Shown here in pieces: positions 16,458 through 25,915 of a DNA stretch of 64,000 bases. The notes beneath the pieces are model-generated. The model did no database searches. It saw nothing but the letters and a program-made list of their open reading frames with translations, and was not told the DNA's origin. The DNA comes from Bacteroides sp. CAG:709 (GTDB lineage Bacteria; Bacteroidota; Bacteroidia; Bacteroidales; UBA932). The position numbers were made by a program, and so were the translations under genes. Positions within the stretch are counted from its first letter, which is position 1; every line of letters starts with the position of its first letter. The DNA is taken from contig FR882195.1 in NCBI GenBank assembly GCA_000434935.1, positions 25,668 through 89,667 of the forward strand, written 5' to 3'.

Positions 16458-17738
16458 GTGGTTAATAAAGCATTACTTAAACAGATTCTTCTGGACAATC
16501 GTCGTGAAATCGAAAGTTACAATATAGTCCACAGAGACATTGAAACTGAGGGCTATGGCTGTTATGTGTTTGTCGGTGTGAGAAGAGCCGGCAAATCATT
16601 TGTTCTCTTTGAACGGATTCAACAGTTGTTGCGTGAAGGGCATAATTGGGATGAAATGCTTTATTTAAGTTTCGAGGATGAACGGTTGATCGGCTTTGAT
16701 TATGAAGACTTCAATTCGATCATTGAATGCCATATTGAAATGACCGGAAAGGATAATCCGATGCTGTTCCTTGATGAGATACACAATATTGACGGGTGGG
16801 AAAAGTTTGCGAGGCGTATGGCCGACAGCAAACGGACCGTTTGGATTACCGGTTCAAATGCCAAGATGCTTTCAAAAGAGATAATGACAACTCTTGGAGG
16901 CCGTTATATACCAATAGAGGTTTATCCATATAGTTTCACAGAATATCTCCGTTCGCGAAATATTCCTTATGATGACAATACTTTGATGAGTACTGCAGGA
17001 AAGTCCATCTTTTTGCGGGAATACGCAGAGTACATGAACTGGGGAGGATTGCCGGAGAGTGTTCTGTTGACGGTAAAAAGGGGATACATGAGTTCAGTAT
17101 ATCAGAAGATATATCTTGGAGACATTTGTGCGCGTAACAAAATCAGCAATCCGAACCTCCTGCGTCTTATGGTCAAGAAGATGGCTGAAAGTGTGAAACA
17201 ACCATTGTCTTATTCGAGACTCTGTAAAGTTTTGTCCGGAATAGGCGGCAAAATAACCATTCCAACAACCAGCAATTATATCGGGCATTGTGAAGATGCG
17301 TGGCTTTTGTTGCGGCTACGTAACATAAATGCCGCATTTGCGGAACGCGAAACTAACTGCAAATATTATTTCATTGATAATGGATTACTTAGCCTTCTTC
17401 TTGTGGATCCGACAACTACTTTATTGGAAAACATGGTTGCCGTTGCTCTTTTCCGCAAATATGGAAATGACTGCGATAATGAGCGCGTCTTTTTCTATAA
17501 CCATAATGTTGAGGTTGACTTCTATATCCCAGAAGAAGAATTGGCAATACAGGTTTCTTATTCCATCGACAAATCGGATGTGACCTTGAACCGTGAAGTT
17601 GACGCCTTGCAGAAACTGCCGAAAGCATTACCGTGCAAACGCAGATTGATAATAACATATGATGACAGGAGAACCTTGAATGACGACTATGGTACAATCG
17701 AAGTGATGCCTTGCTGGGACTGGCTGATCAACTTTTAG
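16458..17738 (+). CDS. AAA_14/DUF4143 family ATPase (second, divergent copy)
   Basis: 426 residues from a GTG start at 16458, placed about 25 bases after the predicted transcription start. Walker A is Gly-Val-Arg-Arg-Ala-Gly-Lys-Ser (40-47), Walker B Leu-Phe-Leu-Asp-Glu-Ile-His (about 103-109), followed by Ile-Thr-Gly-Ser-Asn-Ala, a sensor-like segment. The C-terminal DUF4143 part has Asn-Val-Glu-Val-Asp-Phe-Tyr and Leu-Ala-Ile-Gln-Val-Ser-Tyr, where the nuclease-type Glu-Val-Lys is replaced by Gln-Val-Ser, so any nuclease-like site is degenerate. It is AT-rich like the first copy but only distantly related to it and without flanking 39-base repeats. Its 3' end overlaps the convergent AraC gene by 11 bases. 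Confidence 0.85.
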   Translation: MVNKALLKQILLDNRREIESYNIVHRDIETEGYGCYVFVGVRRAGKSFVLFERIQQLLREGHNWDEMLYLSFEDERLIGFDYEDFNSIIECHIEMTGKDNPMLFLDEIHNIDGWEKFARRMADSKRTVWITGSNAKMLSKEIMTTLGGRYIPIEVYPYSFTEYLRSRNIPYDDNTLMSTAGKSIFLREYAEYMNWGGLPESVLLTVKRGYMSSVYQKIYLGDICARNKISNPNLLRLMVKKMAESVKQPLSYSRLCKVLSGIGGKITIPTTSNYIGHCEDAWLLLRLRNINAAFAERETNCKYYFIDNGLLSLLLVDPTTTLLENMVAVALFRKYGNDCDNERVFFYNHNVEVDFYIPEEELAIQVSYSIDKSDVTLNREVDALQKLPKALPCKRRLIITYDDRRTLNDDYGTIEVMPCWDWLINF

Positions 17739-18591
17739 ATGCGCTTTCTGACGATGGGTTCTTCTGCAATCTCCAGGCGCGGGGCGTAAGGCCGGTGTGC
17801 AGGCGGAAATAGCGGGTGAAGAATGAGGCATCGCAGAAATTGTAGTCCCAGGCAAGCTGCTTGAGGGACTTGCCGGAGCCGGAAAGCTCCTGCTTGAGCT
17901 TGAGGATGACATAGTGGTCGATCAGAGTCTTGGCGCTGTTGTCCGTAATCTCTTTCGTGATGATATTCAGGTACTTGGACGATATGTTCAACTGGCCGGC
18001 ATACCAGTTTACATCACGGAAACGCCTATAATTCAACTCTATCAGTTTCATGAACAAATTGAACAAATCTCGCTTTCGCTTGGAAGACGAGGATGGCGGA
18101 ACCATGTCCGGAAATCTGGAAATATAATCATGGAAACCTATGAAAAAGGCCTTCAGCTGGCATAGGACGAGCCTGTCCAGACACTTGCATGTGCTCTGGC
18201 GAAAATATAAGCCGAGTAATGTGAACATCGACCTGACAATATCGGAAACCACCTGGGAATCGCTGCGGCACCTGTCCTCACGCAACTTGTCATAGATGCT
18301 GTGCTCGATATCCAGACTCGCCTCACGCAAAATGTTCGGACTATAAACCAGCATGTCGACAATGAAATCGGAAGACTGTCTGCTGACCGAAATCACATCT
18401 CCAGGGAATATGGTGATGACACCGCCGTCCGGAAGATCCCATGCATGATAATTGACATTGATGACGGCGCTGCCGCGACGGCACAATATGATCATTCCGT
18501 TCTCGGAAAGCATATCACCATTGGCGGTGTTGATATCCGACACACCCCCGATAAGTTCCGCTGTCATTTTTCCACTGATGATGCTGTCCAT
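17728..18591 (-). CDS. AraC family transcriptional regulator (efflux operon regulator)
   Basis: 287 residues. The N-terminal part (about 1-150) is a cupin-like sensor with Gly-Gly-Val-Ile-Thr-Ile-Phe-Pro-Gly-Asp; the C-terminal part holds two helix-turn-helix units (about 195-280, including Leu-Asn-Ile-Ser-Ser-Lys-Tyr-Leu and Asp-Tyr-Asn-Phe-Cys-Asp-Ala-Ser-Phe-Phe-Thr-Arg-Tyr-Phe-Arg) and the usual Gly-Leu-Thr-Pro-Arg-Ala-Trp-Arg end. It is transcribed divergently from the TolC-HlyD-MFS operon, and a directly repeated octamer lies between the two, so it most likely activates that operon in response to a small molecule. The inducer is unknown. Confidence 0.9.
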   Translation of the reverse strand: MDSIISGKMTAELIGGVSDINTANGDMLSENGMIILCRRGSAVINVNYHAWDLPDGGVITIFPGDVISVSRQSSDFIVDMLVYSPNILREASLDIEHSIYDKLREDRCRSDSQVVSDIVRSMFTLLGLYFRQSTCKCLDRLVLCQLKAFFIGFHDYISRFPDMVPPSSSSKRKRDLFNLFMKLIELNYRRFRDVNWYAGQLNISSKYLNIITKEITDNSAKTLIDHYVILKLKQELSGSGKSLKQLAWDYNFCDASFFTRYFRLHTGLTPRAWRLQKNPSSESASKS

Positions 18592-18652
18592 ATAATTCCA
18601 TTTTGTACCGCAAATATCGGTAAAAATGTTTCAAATAGCCATAGCAATTCCG

Positions 18653-18681
18653 ATTTGTCCCATTATTGTATCTATTTGTCC
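18653..18681 (+). promoter_or_regulatory. Candidate AraC operator: two direct ATTTGTCC repeats
   Basis: ATTTGTCC occurs at 18653-18660 and 18674-18681, with a period of 21 bases (two helical turns), as expected for the two half-sites of an AraC-type regulator. The second half-site ends just before the position where the -33 box of the efflux promoter should be. Confidence 0.55.
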
Positions 18682-18705
18682 AATGCCTTTCTGCCCGGAC
18701 AGCAA

Positions 18706-18713
18706 TACCTTTG
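18706..18713 (+). promoter_or_regulatory. -7 element of the efflux operon promoter
   Basis: TACCTTTG matches TAnnTTTG. The -33 position (about 18683-18686, ATGC) has no TTTG, which fits a promoter that needs an activator bound at the adjacent direct repeats. Confidence 0.55.
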
Positions 18714-18733
18714 CAATCGAAAATCAAAGAAAA

Positions 18734-20071
18734 ATGAAAAAAAGAATCATCGCGACAGAATCAGCTGTCGCAGTTTTTTTGTCAATGCTGCTGTGCGCAA
18801 GCCCCCGGGCGTGAGCTGCCGAAAGGGGAGACACCCTGCGACTTACATTGACAGACGTGTTCACGAAAATTGAAACCGAAAACCGGACGATGACCATGCT
18901 CCGCTCGGCTCAGGAAGCCGCCGAGGAAGGAATAAGGTCCGCTAAGGACGCGAAATTTCCGGAAATCAATGCAGATCTGAACGTCAGCTATATCGGCGAC
19001 GGCTTCCTGACTGACAGGAACTTCTCGAATTTTACAAAAGCCCCGTCACCTCACTTCGGGAACGGATTCACACTGGAAGCCCAGCAGGTCATCTATGCCG
19101 GTGGCGCTGTCAATGCCGCAGTGAAGATGGCGGAACATGAAGGACGCATGTCGGAAGCCGTAATCGGCCAGAGCCGTCAGGGACTGCGACTTATGGTTGC
19201 CGGAGAATACCTGGACCTTTTCAGGACCGACAACAGCATAAAAGTATACGAAAAGAACATTGCATTGACCACTAGGCTGATAGAGGAAATCAACGCAAAA
19301 AGGGAACAGGGCCTGGCATTGGCTGCCGATGTCACGCGATATGAACTCAGGCTGGAAATGCTGAAACTGGACCTTGTCAGACTCCGGAACACGAGGGAAA
19401 TCATGAATTACCGGCTGGTCAATTCATTGGGATTGCCAGAAGACACGATAATCCTGTCGGAACTGGGAAATGGAGAAGATTTACGCGACCGGACCCGGCA
19501 GAATTGGCAGGAAATCGCCGCGGACGCCTCTCCTGAAATGAAAATGTCGGGAATCAATGCTGATATGGCATTGACCAGACAGAAACTTGTGCGCAGCGAA
19601 AGGCTGCCGAAGATAGCGGTCGTGGCATACGAAAATTTCAACGGGCCGATCACCTTCGAGATTCCTCCCGTCGACAAGAACCTGAATATCTGGTATGTAG
19701 GGATTGGAATCCGATACAATTTCAGTTCGCTCTACAAATCAGGACATAAGTTGAAGCAGGCGGAAATCGCTGTCCGTCAGGCACAACAGGCCAAGAACGT
19801 CACGGAAGAAAACCTCCGGAACAATGTCCAGAAGGCCTATGCCGACTATATGCAGTCATACGTGGAGCTGGAAACCAGCGAAAAAAGTCTGCAACTCGCG
19901 GATGAAAACTATGAGCGGGTACACGACAGATACATGGAACAGCTTGTCCTTGTGACAGATATGCTGGATGCATTCAACATGAAACTCGAAGCGGAACTGG
20001 GCGTGTCCGCGGCCGAAGCTGGAATCCAATATCGCCTCTGCTGCCTCAGATATGCGGCCGGCATATTGTAA
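18734..20071 (+). CDS. TolC family outer membrane efflux protein, interrupted by an in-frame TGA
   Basis: From the ATG at 18734 the frame encodes a signal peptide (Met-Lys-Lys-Arg-Ile-Ile, hydrophobic core, then Cys-Ala-Ser-Pro-Arg-Ala), meets TGA at 18812-18814 (codon 27) and continues in the same frame to 20071 through a normal TolC-type protein: Leu-Arg-Leu-Thr-Leu-Thr-Asp-Val near the start, two repeats of long helices, and the typical Gln-Val-Ile-Tyr-Ala-Gly-Gly-Ala-Val. Without the stop it would be 445 residues, a normal length. The next in-frame start (TTG at 18848) would lack the signal peptide, so a functional exit duct would not be made from it. It would form the outer membrane channel for the HlyD and MFS proteins encoded after it. 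It may be a recent nonsense mutation, a base error, or readthrough. Confidence 0.8.
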
Positions 20072-20102
20072 GTCAATGTCAAACAATAAAATACATACAA
20101 CC

Positions 20103-21134
20103 ATGATTAGCAAGAAAACAATAAAAAGAATATACAACGTAGTTATTATCCTTCTTCTCCTTTGCGGAATCGGGTACGTTTGCTCCCGTTTCGTGCATCT
20201 GGGAAAAGTGGAATATACGGACGATGCGCGCGTGGAACGCCATATCTCACCTGTCAATACCAGAATCCAGGGCTTTATCAGCGAAATCCGTTTCGAAGAA
20301 TATCAGCACGTCAGGAAAGGCGACACGCTTGTCATCATTGACAATACCGAATACCTTTATATGCTGGCGCAGGCTCAGGCGGATCTCGCGCGTGCGGCTT
20401 CGGGAAAAACTGCGGACGCGGCAAGCATCAGGACGACCGCGAGCAATGTGACCGTAGCGGAAGCCGGCATGGAAGAGGCTGAAGCCAATCTTGACAATGC
20501 CCGCGACGATTACGAAAGATACAAGGCCCTGCTGGCCAAGGACGCTGTGACGAAGCAGCAGTTCGATGCCGTCGAGACGAGATACAAGGCAGCCCAGGCG
20601 CGATATGACCAAGTCAGCCGCCAGCGCAAGTCCACGGAACTTGTGGGCCATGAACTCACCGGCAGGCTGGGACAGAGCGAGGCCAATGTGAACCTGGCCG
20701 AAGCTGCGCTTGAACTTGCGAAACTCCGTCTTTCATATACGATAATTACAGCGCCTTGCGACGGTTATGTGGGACGTAAGGACATACACGTGGGACAGCT
20801 TGTTCAGCCCGGCCAGCTTATGGCTAAAGTCGTGGAAGATGCAAATGTCTGGATTGTGGCAGATTACAGGGAAACTCAGCTGAAACATATCGCTGTCGGA
20901 TCAGAGGTCAAGATAAAAGCGGATGCATTGCCGGATGCCGAGTTTGCCGGTCATGTGGAATCCATAGCCTCAGCTACCGGAACAGCATGGATGGGCGCAC
21001 CTGTAAACAATGCTACCGGAAACTTCGTGAAAGTGGAGCAGAGAGTGCCGGTCCGCATCAGGATTGACGGTACTACTGAAGAGCTGGCATCCCTCAAGGC
21101 GGGTCTCAATGTGGAAACTGAAGTGAAGTATTGA
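20103..21134 (+). CDS. HlyD/EmrA family membrane fusion protein
   Basis: 343 residues from the ATG at 20103; the open frame upstream overlaps the tolC-like gene. One N-terminal membrane helix (about 8-28) is followed by a biotinyl-lipoyl-like segment (Ser-Pro-Val-Asn-Thr-Arg-Ile-Gln-Gly-Phe-Ile), a long alpha-hairpin (about 75-175), and the return half with Ile-Thr-Ala-Pro-Cys-Asp-Gly-Tyr-Val and Val-Gln-Pro-Gly-Gln. This is the EmrA/HlyD arrangement, in which the periplasmic adaptor joins an inner membrane pump to a TolC duct. It lies 31 bases after the TolC gene, and its stop is one base before the start of the MFS gene, so the three form an operon. Confidence 0.93.
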   Translation: MISKKTIKRIYNVVIILLLLCGIGYVCSRFVHLGKVEYTDDARVERHISPVNTRIQGFISEIRFEEYQHVRKGDTLVIIDNTEYLYMLAQAQADLARAASGKTADAASIRTTASNVTVAEAGMEEAEANLDNARDDYERYKALLAKDAVTKQQFDAVETRYKAAQARYDQVSRQRKSTELVGHELTGRLGQSEANVNLAEAALELAKLRLSYTIITAPCDGYVGRKDIHVGQLVQPGQLMAKVVEDANVWIVADYRETQLKHIAVGSEVKIKADALPDAEFAGHVESIASATGTAWMGAPVNNATGNFVKVEQRVPVRIRIDGTTEELASLKAGLNVETEVKY

Positions 21135-21135
21135 T

Positions 21136-22713
21136 ATGCCGATGCCTCCTATGGTGTTCTCGATGCCCATGTATCGGGAATACGTTCCTAAATCTGTCCG
21201 TCCGTGGATATATCTCTTCTTCGCCATAGTATTCCAGCTGAGCGGAGGAATATACCTGGGGACATTGTCCAATTTCATGGGTACGACATCCTTCATGCGT
21301 GAGGATGTGCTGATGATAGGACTTTGCGGCGTCGTGGGCGTCGCCATGCCTTTCCCCCTTCTGTTCAGGTTCAAGTTCCGGTTCACCAACCGTCAGCTTC
21401 TGCTCAATGCCGCACTGGGAATTGCCCTGTGCAATCTGTTGTGCATTTATGTTCGCAGCATTCCTGTCCTCTGCGTGATCTCATATGTCGCAGGTTTCCT
21501 CAAATTGTGCGGAACCTTCGAGTGCATGTCCAATATCCAGCTTTGGATGGCCCCCGGACGCGACTTTTCCAGATTCTTTCCGTTCCTGTACATGGTGGTT
21601 GTCGGATGCATGAACATATCGTCATGGATTGCAAACCAGCTCACCTATCATTTGGGAAGCTGGATGATGATGCATTGGTTCATGATAGGGCTGCTGCTCA
21701 TTGTCGCATTGACGGTATTCGTCCTGACGAGGAATGTCCGCCTGATGCCGAAAGTCCCGATGATAAGCGTGGACTGGCTCGGATGCGTCCTCTGGTCATT
21801 GGTCCTGCTCGAAAGCATCTGGATCTTTACTTACGGTGAATACTATAACTGGTTCGATAGTAATGTCTTCCGCGCCGTATGCGTGGCGTGGCCAGTGACA
21901 TTGGCGATATGTGTCGGGCGAATGCGGCATATCCGTCACCCTTACATTGACCCTGCCGCGTTCAAATACAGACAGCTCTATCCTGTGCTGGGACTTTTCC
22001 TCGTGCTCGAAGTCATGTGCGCCACCCCGAAATCGCTCCAGACCGCATTCACGTCCGCCGTGCTCGGCTATGGAGCCATGACGACCGCACGTTTCTCGCT
22101 CTGTGAACTGTTCGGCACCCTGTTCGGCTGTTCGTTTGTACTCTGGTGGATCAAGGTCGTGCCCCTGAAATATACGACCCTGCTCTCCGTCGGGTTCGCC
22201 GCCATTCTCGCTTATCAGCTGACAATGTATTTCGGGCTTTCGCCTTATGTCAATGTTGAAGTTTTCTATCTTCCGACAATGCTCAGCACGTTCGGATTCG
22301 CCATATTTTTCGCAGCTCTTACCATTTATCTTGAAGAATTCATGCCTTTCCAGCATTTCTTCACTGGGCTCACCATCTGCGGATTCATCAGAAACGGACT
22401 TATAGAGTCGATAGCCTCGGCAGGGTATGCACATGCTCTAAGATATTATACAGCAGCATATTCCACTCATTATTTTTCATCTTCAATACCGGCCGTTCCA
22501 GACCCGTCCGTTGCCGGCTATGTGGCGAAAATGGATGCGCTGGCACCTCTTATGTCCAGTGTCAAGACCATTTTCGGCTGGTCATGTCTGATAGGCACTG
22601 CCGTGCTGCTGCTTTTCCTGCTTTATGATGTAGAACCAGTCCGCAGGACGCTCAAGAAGATGCCGTCATGGCGATCTGTCGGGATGACATTGAAGCGGTC
22701 GCTTGGAGTGTGA
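21136..22713 (+). CDS. MFS transporter, EmrB/DHA2-like efflux pump
   Basis: 525 residues with 12 to 14 predicted membrane helices spread over the whole length. The start is in the same transcript, one base after the adaptor stop; Met codons at 1, 3, 6, 10 and 12 make the exact start uncertain. Together with the HlyD-like and TolC-like neighbours it makes a tripartite EmrAB-TolC type exporter, typically for hydrophobic drugs, bile components or fatty acids. The sequence is typical of the Bacteroidota branch and lacks the classic MFS motif A in an obvious form. Expression is probably controlled by the divergent AraC protein. Confidence 0.85.
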   Translation: MPMPPMVFSMPMYREYVPKSVRPWIYLFFAIVFQLSGGIYLGTLSNFMGTTSFMREDVLMIGLCGVVGVAMPFPLLFRFKFRFTNRQLLLNAALGIALCNLLCIYVRSIPVLCVISYVAGFLKLCGTFECMSNIQLWMAPGRDFSRFFPFLYMVVVGCMNISSWIANQLTYHLGSWMMMHWFMIGLLLIVALTVFVLTRNVRLMPKVPMISVDWLGCVLWSLVLLESIWIFTYGEYYNWFDSNVFRAVCVAWPVTLAICVGRMRHIRHPYIDPAAFKYRQLYPVLGLFLVLEVMCATPKSLQTAFTSAVLGYGAMTTARFSLCELFGTLFGCSFVLWWIKVVPLKYTTLLSVGFAAILAYQLTMYFGLSPYVNVEVFYLPTMLSTFGFAIFFAALTIYLEEFMPFQHFFTGLTICGFIRNGLIESIASAGYAHALRYYTAAYSTHYFSSSIPAVPDPSVAGYVAKMDALAPLMSSVKTIFGWSCLIGTAVLLLFLLYDVEPVRRTLKKMPSWRSVGMTLKRSLGV

Positions 22714-22786
22714 CGAACGTAGAGTTGTAAAAAATATTATGCCGTCAATGTCAATGCTTTAGAAAATATTCTTATATTTAGGCCGT

Positions 22787-25700
22787 ATGAAATGGACTAG
22801 ACGAAAATTGTACAGCCTGAATGCATTGGCTGTCTTATGTTTATTGTTCCCGGCACCTGATTCCAGGGCGTCGGAAGGGGCCTTGAGGGCTGATTCACAC
22901 GAAATCATTGAACAGAATACCGACCGTGTCACCGGCAAGATCATGGCAGCCGACGGGGAACCGTTGGCGGGCGCGAGCGTGATGATACGCGGGACTAAAA
23001 TCGGAACCACCGCCGACGCCGACGGTAATTTCAGCATCAAGGCGCCTGAGGAAGGGGAGTCTTATGTGCTTGTGTTCCAATACCTTGGTATGCGAACCAA
23101 GGAGATTGCCGTCAGCACGCAGAGAAAACTGGACGTGAGGCTGGAAGAAGACAACCAGCTGGAGGGCTCCTTCATTGTCGGCGCATACGGAACGAAACAA
23201 AGCAGGGAAGACCTGATAGGTAGTGCGTTCCAGGTCAATGCCGACCAACTGAAGGACAAACCGAAGACACGCATTGACAATCTCCTCAGCGGACTCGTGC
23301 CGGGCATGACCATTGAACCGAACACGGATGCTGCCGGCACGACCAGGAGCCGGTACGAAACGCGAATCCGGGGAGAAGCCTCGTTGAGCGCGTCCAATGA
23401 ACCGCTTTGGGTCATCGACGGCGTGCCTGTCTACACAGGAGGCCGTACGAACCAGATGGCCGGAACTTCATATACCGTTTCTCCGCTGTCGTATCTGAAT
23501 CCTGATGATATTGAATCGATTACGGTCCTGAAAGATGCCGACCAGGTTACCATTTACGGTGCCGACGGCTCCAACGGAGTGATCCTCGTGACCACGAAGT
23601 CCGGCGCGAAGAACAAACCGCTGGCAGTGAGCGCACGCGTGAATTTCGGCGTCGCCACCATCGACAAGAGCACCGAATTCCGCATGATGAGCCAGAAACA
23701 GTATCTGGAGGTCGCGAAGGAGGCTTGGGCCAATGCCGGCAAGAATCTCAGTACTTTCCCGTATCAGGACAATGAATATAACTCATATTCCACGACCGAT
23801 ACCGACTGGTCCAAAGAATATCTCGGCGTAGGAACGAACCTGTATGCGGACGTGTCGCTTACGAGCGGTACGGACAAGATGTCCAATTATGTGACAGGTT
23901 CCTACTACCGCACTAACAATACCGTGAAAGGGGACAGCCAGCAGCGTTTCTCAATCAGGACCAGGAACACGTATGACTTTACCGGCTGGCTGAAAGTCAA
24001 TGCCCAGCTGTCCGCGTCATACAACAACAATGATTTGTTTCCTCTCTACAGGGGCTATCTCGAAACATTGCCTATTCTGGAACCTTATATGAGCGACGGG
24101 TCTTTCCGTCTGTACAACAAGGTGTACGACGCCAAGGAAGGCGGGTGGACAATGCAGAAATTCACGAAAAATGAAGTCCCTGAACGGGAGGCCAATACCA
24201 ACCGGCAGCGCTCCGTGGTTACATCCGCCAACTTCTCTGCTGAGATGAAAATCATTGACGGACTGAAATTTACGGCCCAATACGCCATTGATTACACCCA
24301 TAGCCACGAGGATGTTTATTATTCCCGCGTGACACTCGACGGCATGGATTCTGCCGGAAATCCCAAGGGCAGTTCCAGAAGGGCGGACGCTTCATATATA
24401 AACTGGACCAATGTCGAGAGGCTCAATTTCGACAGGAAATTTGCGGACAAACACAGTGTCAGCGCCTATGCCGGCATTGAACTCCGTCAGGTGAAATATC
24501 AGACATTGTACGCGACCGGCAGCGGCTTCATGAACGACAATATCCAAGAGGTCGGATATGCCGACGAATCTTCCAGGAAAGGCTACAGTTCATCCAATAT
24601 CGAAAGGAAGATGTCTTTCCTCGGCAGAGCTGTATATTCGTATGATTCAAGATATTACGTCTCGTTCAATATCAGGCGTGACGGCAACTCCGACTTCGGC
24701 GAATACTCCCGCTGGTCCAATTTCTGGTCCACAGGAGTGTCATGGAACGCGCACAAGGAAAAATTCTTCCGCAGCGAGCTGGTCAAGATGCTGAAATTCA
24801 AGGCCTCCTTCGGATTTACCGGCAACTCGCGCGTCGACACGTCAGGCGCTGACGGCACATACGTTTACGGCAGCAGCTATTCCTATGCCGGCAGCACCGG
24901 TGCGGTCATCGGTTCCGTTCCGAATCCGGGGCTCTCGTGGGAGAAGACCAGGATGATCAATGCCGGTGTACGTATTGAACTCAAGAAGATTCTTGACATT
25001 GAACTGGAATATTATGACAATGTCACCAGCGACATGTTGTCCAAGATCTATGTTTCGCGCGTATTGTCCTCCGACAGAATATCTTCCAATATCGGAAGGA
25101 TGAGGAACACCGGCATTGAACTGAACCTCACCAGCACCAATTTCGCCCGCAGGAACTTCACTTGGACTACGAATTTCAACATTGCGCACAACTCGAACAA
25201 GATTCTCGAATTGTACAACGGCGTCCCGACCAGTTTCGGCTCTTATGCCTGGATGGAAGGCTATGATTCCCAGACCTGGAACCTTGTCAGATGGGCAGGC
25301 GTGGACCCGAGCGACGGTTCTCCGATGTGGTACGACAAGAACGGCAACGTCACCCGTACATTCAGCACCGCGAACCGCGTCCCGGGCAAGACCCGGACAC
25401 CTCTTCTGAGCGGCGGCCTTGTGAACAATCTCAGCTGGAAAAACTGGACTTTCTCGTTCCAGATCAATTATCTGATAGGTGGTTACGCATTGCCGACCTA
25501 TGCAAGCATCTATTTCAAGGACGGATATGACATCGTCAGCGCGAACCAGGCCGTGGAAGTCTATAAATACAGATGGACTACCGCCGGCGTGCCTGCCAAG
25601 TTCCCTAAGGTGTCCAATCTTTCCACGAAGTCGTCGATGAACTCCACCAGGTTCCTGTACAACAGGACCAACTTCGACCTGACCAATGTCGCATTGACAT

Positions 25701-25882
25701 ACAGCCTGCCGGAGAGCCTGTTGGCGAAAATGCGTCTGAAAAGCGCTTCGGCCTCGCTGATAATCGACAATCTCTATTTGTTCACGCCTGACCAGAAAAA
25801 GGGCCTGAACTCCTATAAGACAATGATGTACGGCTATCCCCGCACAAGAACATTGACCCTCGGCATCAATGTCGGCTTCTAG
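22787..25882 (+). CDS. SusC/RagA family TonB-linked outer membrane transporter
   Basis: 1031 residues. Signal peptide (about 1-28), a carboxypeptidase-regulatory-like domain (about 46-125), a plug domain with Arg-Ile-Arg-Gly-Glu-Ala, Pro-Leu-Trp-Val-Ile-Asp-Gly-Val-Pro and Asp-Asp-Ile-Glu-Ser-Ile-Thr-Val-Leu-Lys-Asp-Ala, and a beta-barrel to the C-terminal Gly-Ile-Asn-Val-Gly-Phe. It is the first gene of a four- or five-gene plus-strand locus with SusD and two lipoproteins. A TATATTTA sequence about 18 bases before the start may be its -7 element, without a clear -33. The intergenic leader contains two overlapping GTCAATG words. The substrate is not indicated by any enzyme in the locus. Confidence 0.95.
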   Translation: MKWTRRKLYSLNALAVLCLLFPAPDSRASEGALRADSHEIIEQNTDRVTGKIMAADGEPLAGASVMIRGTKIGTTADADGNFSIKAPEEGESYVLVFQYLGMRTKEIAVSTQRKLDVRLEEDNQLEGSFIVGAYGTKQSREDLIGSAFQVNADQLKDKPKTRIDNLLSGLVPGMTIEPNTDAAGTTRSRYETRIRGEASLSASNEPLWVIDGVPVYTGGRTNQMAGTSYTVSPLSYLNPDDIESITVLKDADQVTIYGADGSNGVILVTTKSGAKNKPLAVSARVNFGVATIDKSTEFRMMSQKQYLEVAKEAWANAGKNLSTFPYQDNEYNSYSTTDTDWSKEYLGVGTNLYADVSLTSGTDKMSNYVTGSYYRTNNTVKGDSQQRFSIRTRNTYDFTGWLKVNAQLSASYNNNDLFPLYRGYLETLPILEPYMSDGSFRLYNKVYDAKEGGWTMQKFTKNEVPEREANTNRQRSVVTSANFSAEMKIIDGLKFTAQYAIDYTHSHEDVYYSRVTLDGMDSAGNPKGSSRRADASYINWTNVERLNFDRKFADKHSVSAYAGIELRQVKYQTLYATGSGFMNDNIQEVGYADESSRKGYSSSNIERKMSFLGRAVYSYDSRYYVSFNIRRDGNSDFGEYSRWSNFWSTGVSWNAHKEKFFRSELVKMLKFKASFGFTGNSRVDTSGADGTYVYGSSYSYAGSTGAVIGSVPNPGLSWEKTRMINAGVRIELKKILDIELEYYDNVTSDMLSKIYVSRVLSSDRISSNIGRMRNTGIELNLTSTNFARRNFTWTTNFNIAHNSNKILELYNGVPTSFGSYAWMEGYDSQTWNLVRWAGVDPSDGSPMWYDKNGNVTRTFSTANRVPGKTRTPLLSGGLVNNLSWKNWTFSFQINYLIGGYALPTYASIYFKDGYDIVSANQAVEVYKYRWTTAGVPAKFPKVSNLSTKSSMNSTRFLYNRTNFDLTNVALTYSLPESLLAKMRLKSASASLIIDNLYLFTPDQKKGLNSYKTMMYGYPRTRTLTLGINVGF

Positions 25883-25915
25883 GTCAATGCCGGTATCATC
25901 AATATACATGAAGTT

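Noticed and set aside
18812..18814. TGA as a selenocysteine or recoded codon in the tolC-like gene
   Set aside because: No selenoprotein logic at a signal peptide junction, no clear SECIS-like hairpin directly after it, and TGA is used as a normal stop in other genes here, for example the DUF4143 ATPase at 15311 and the SusD at 156.
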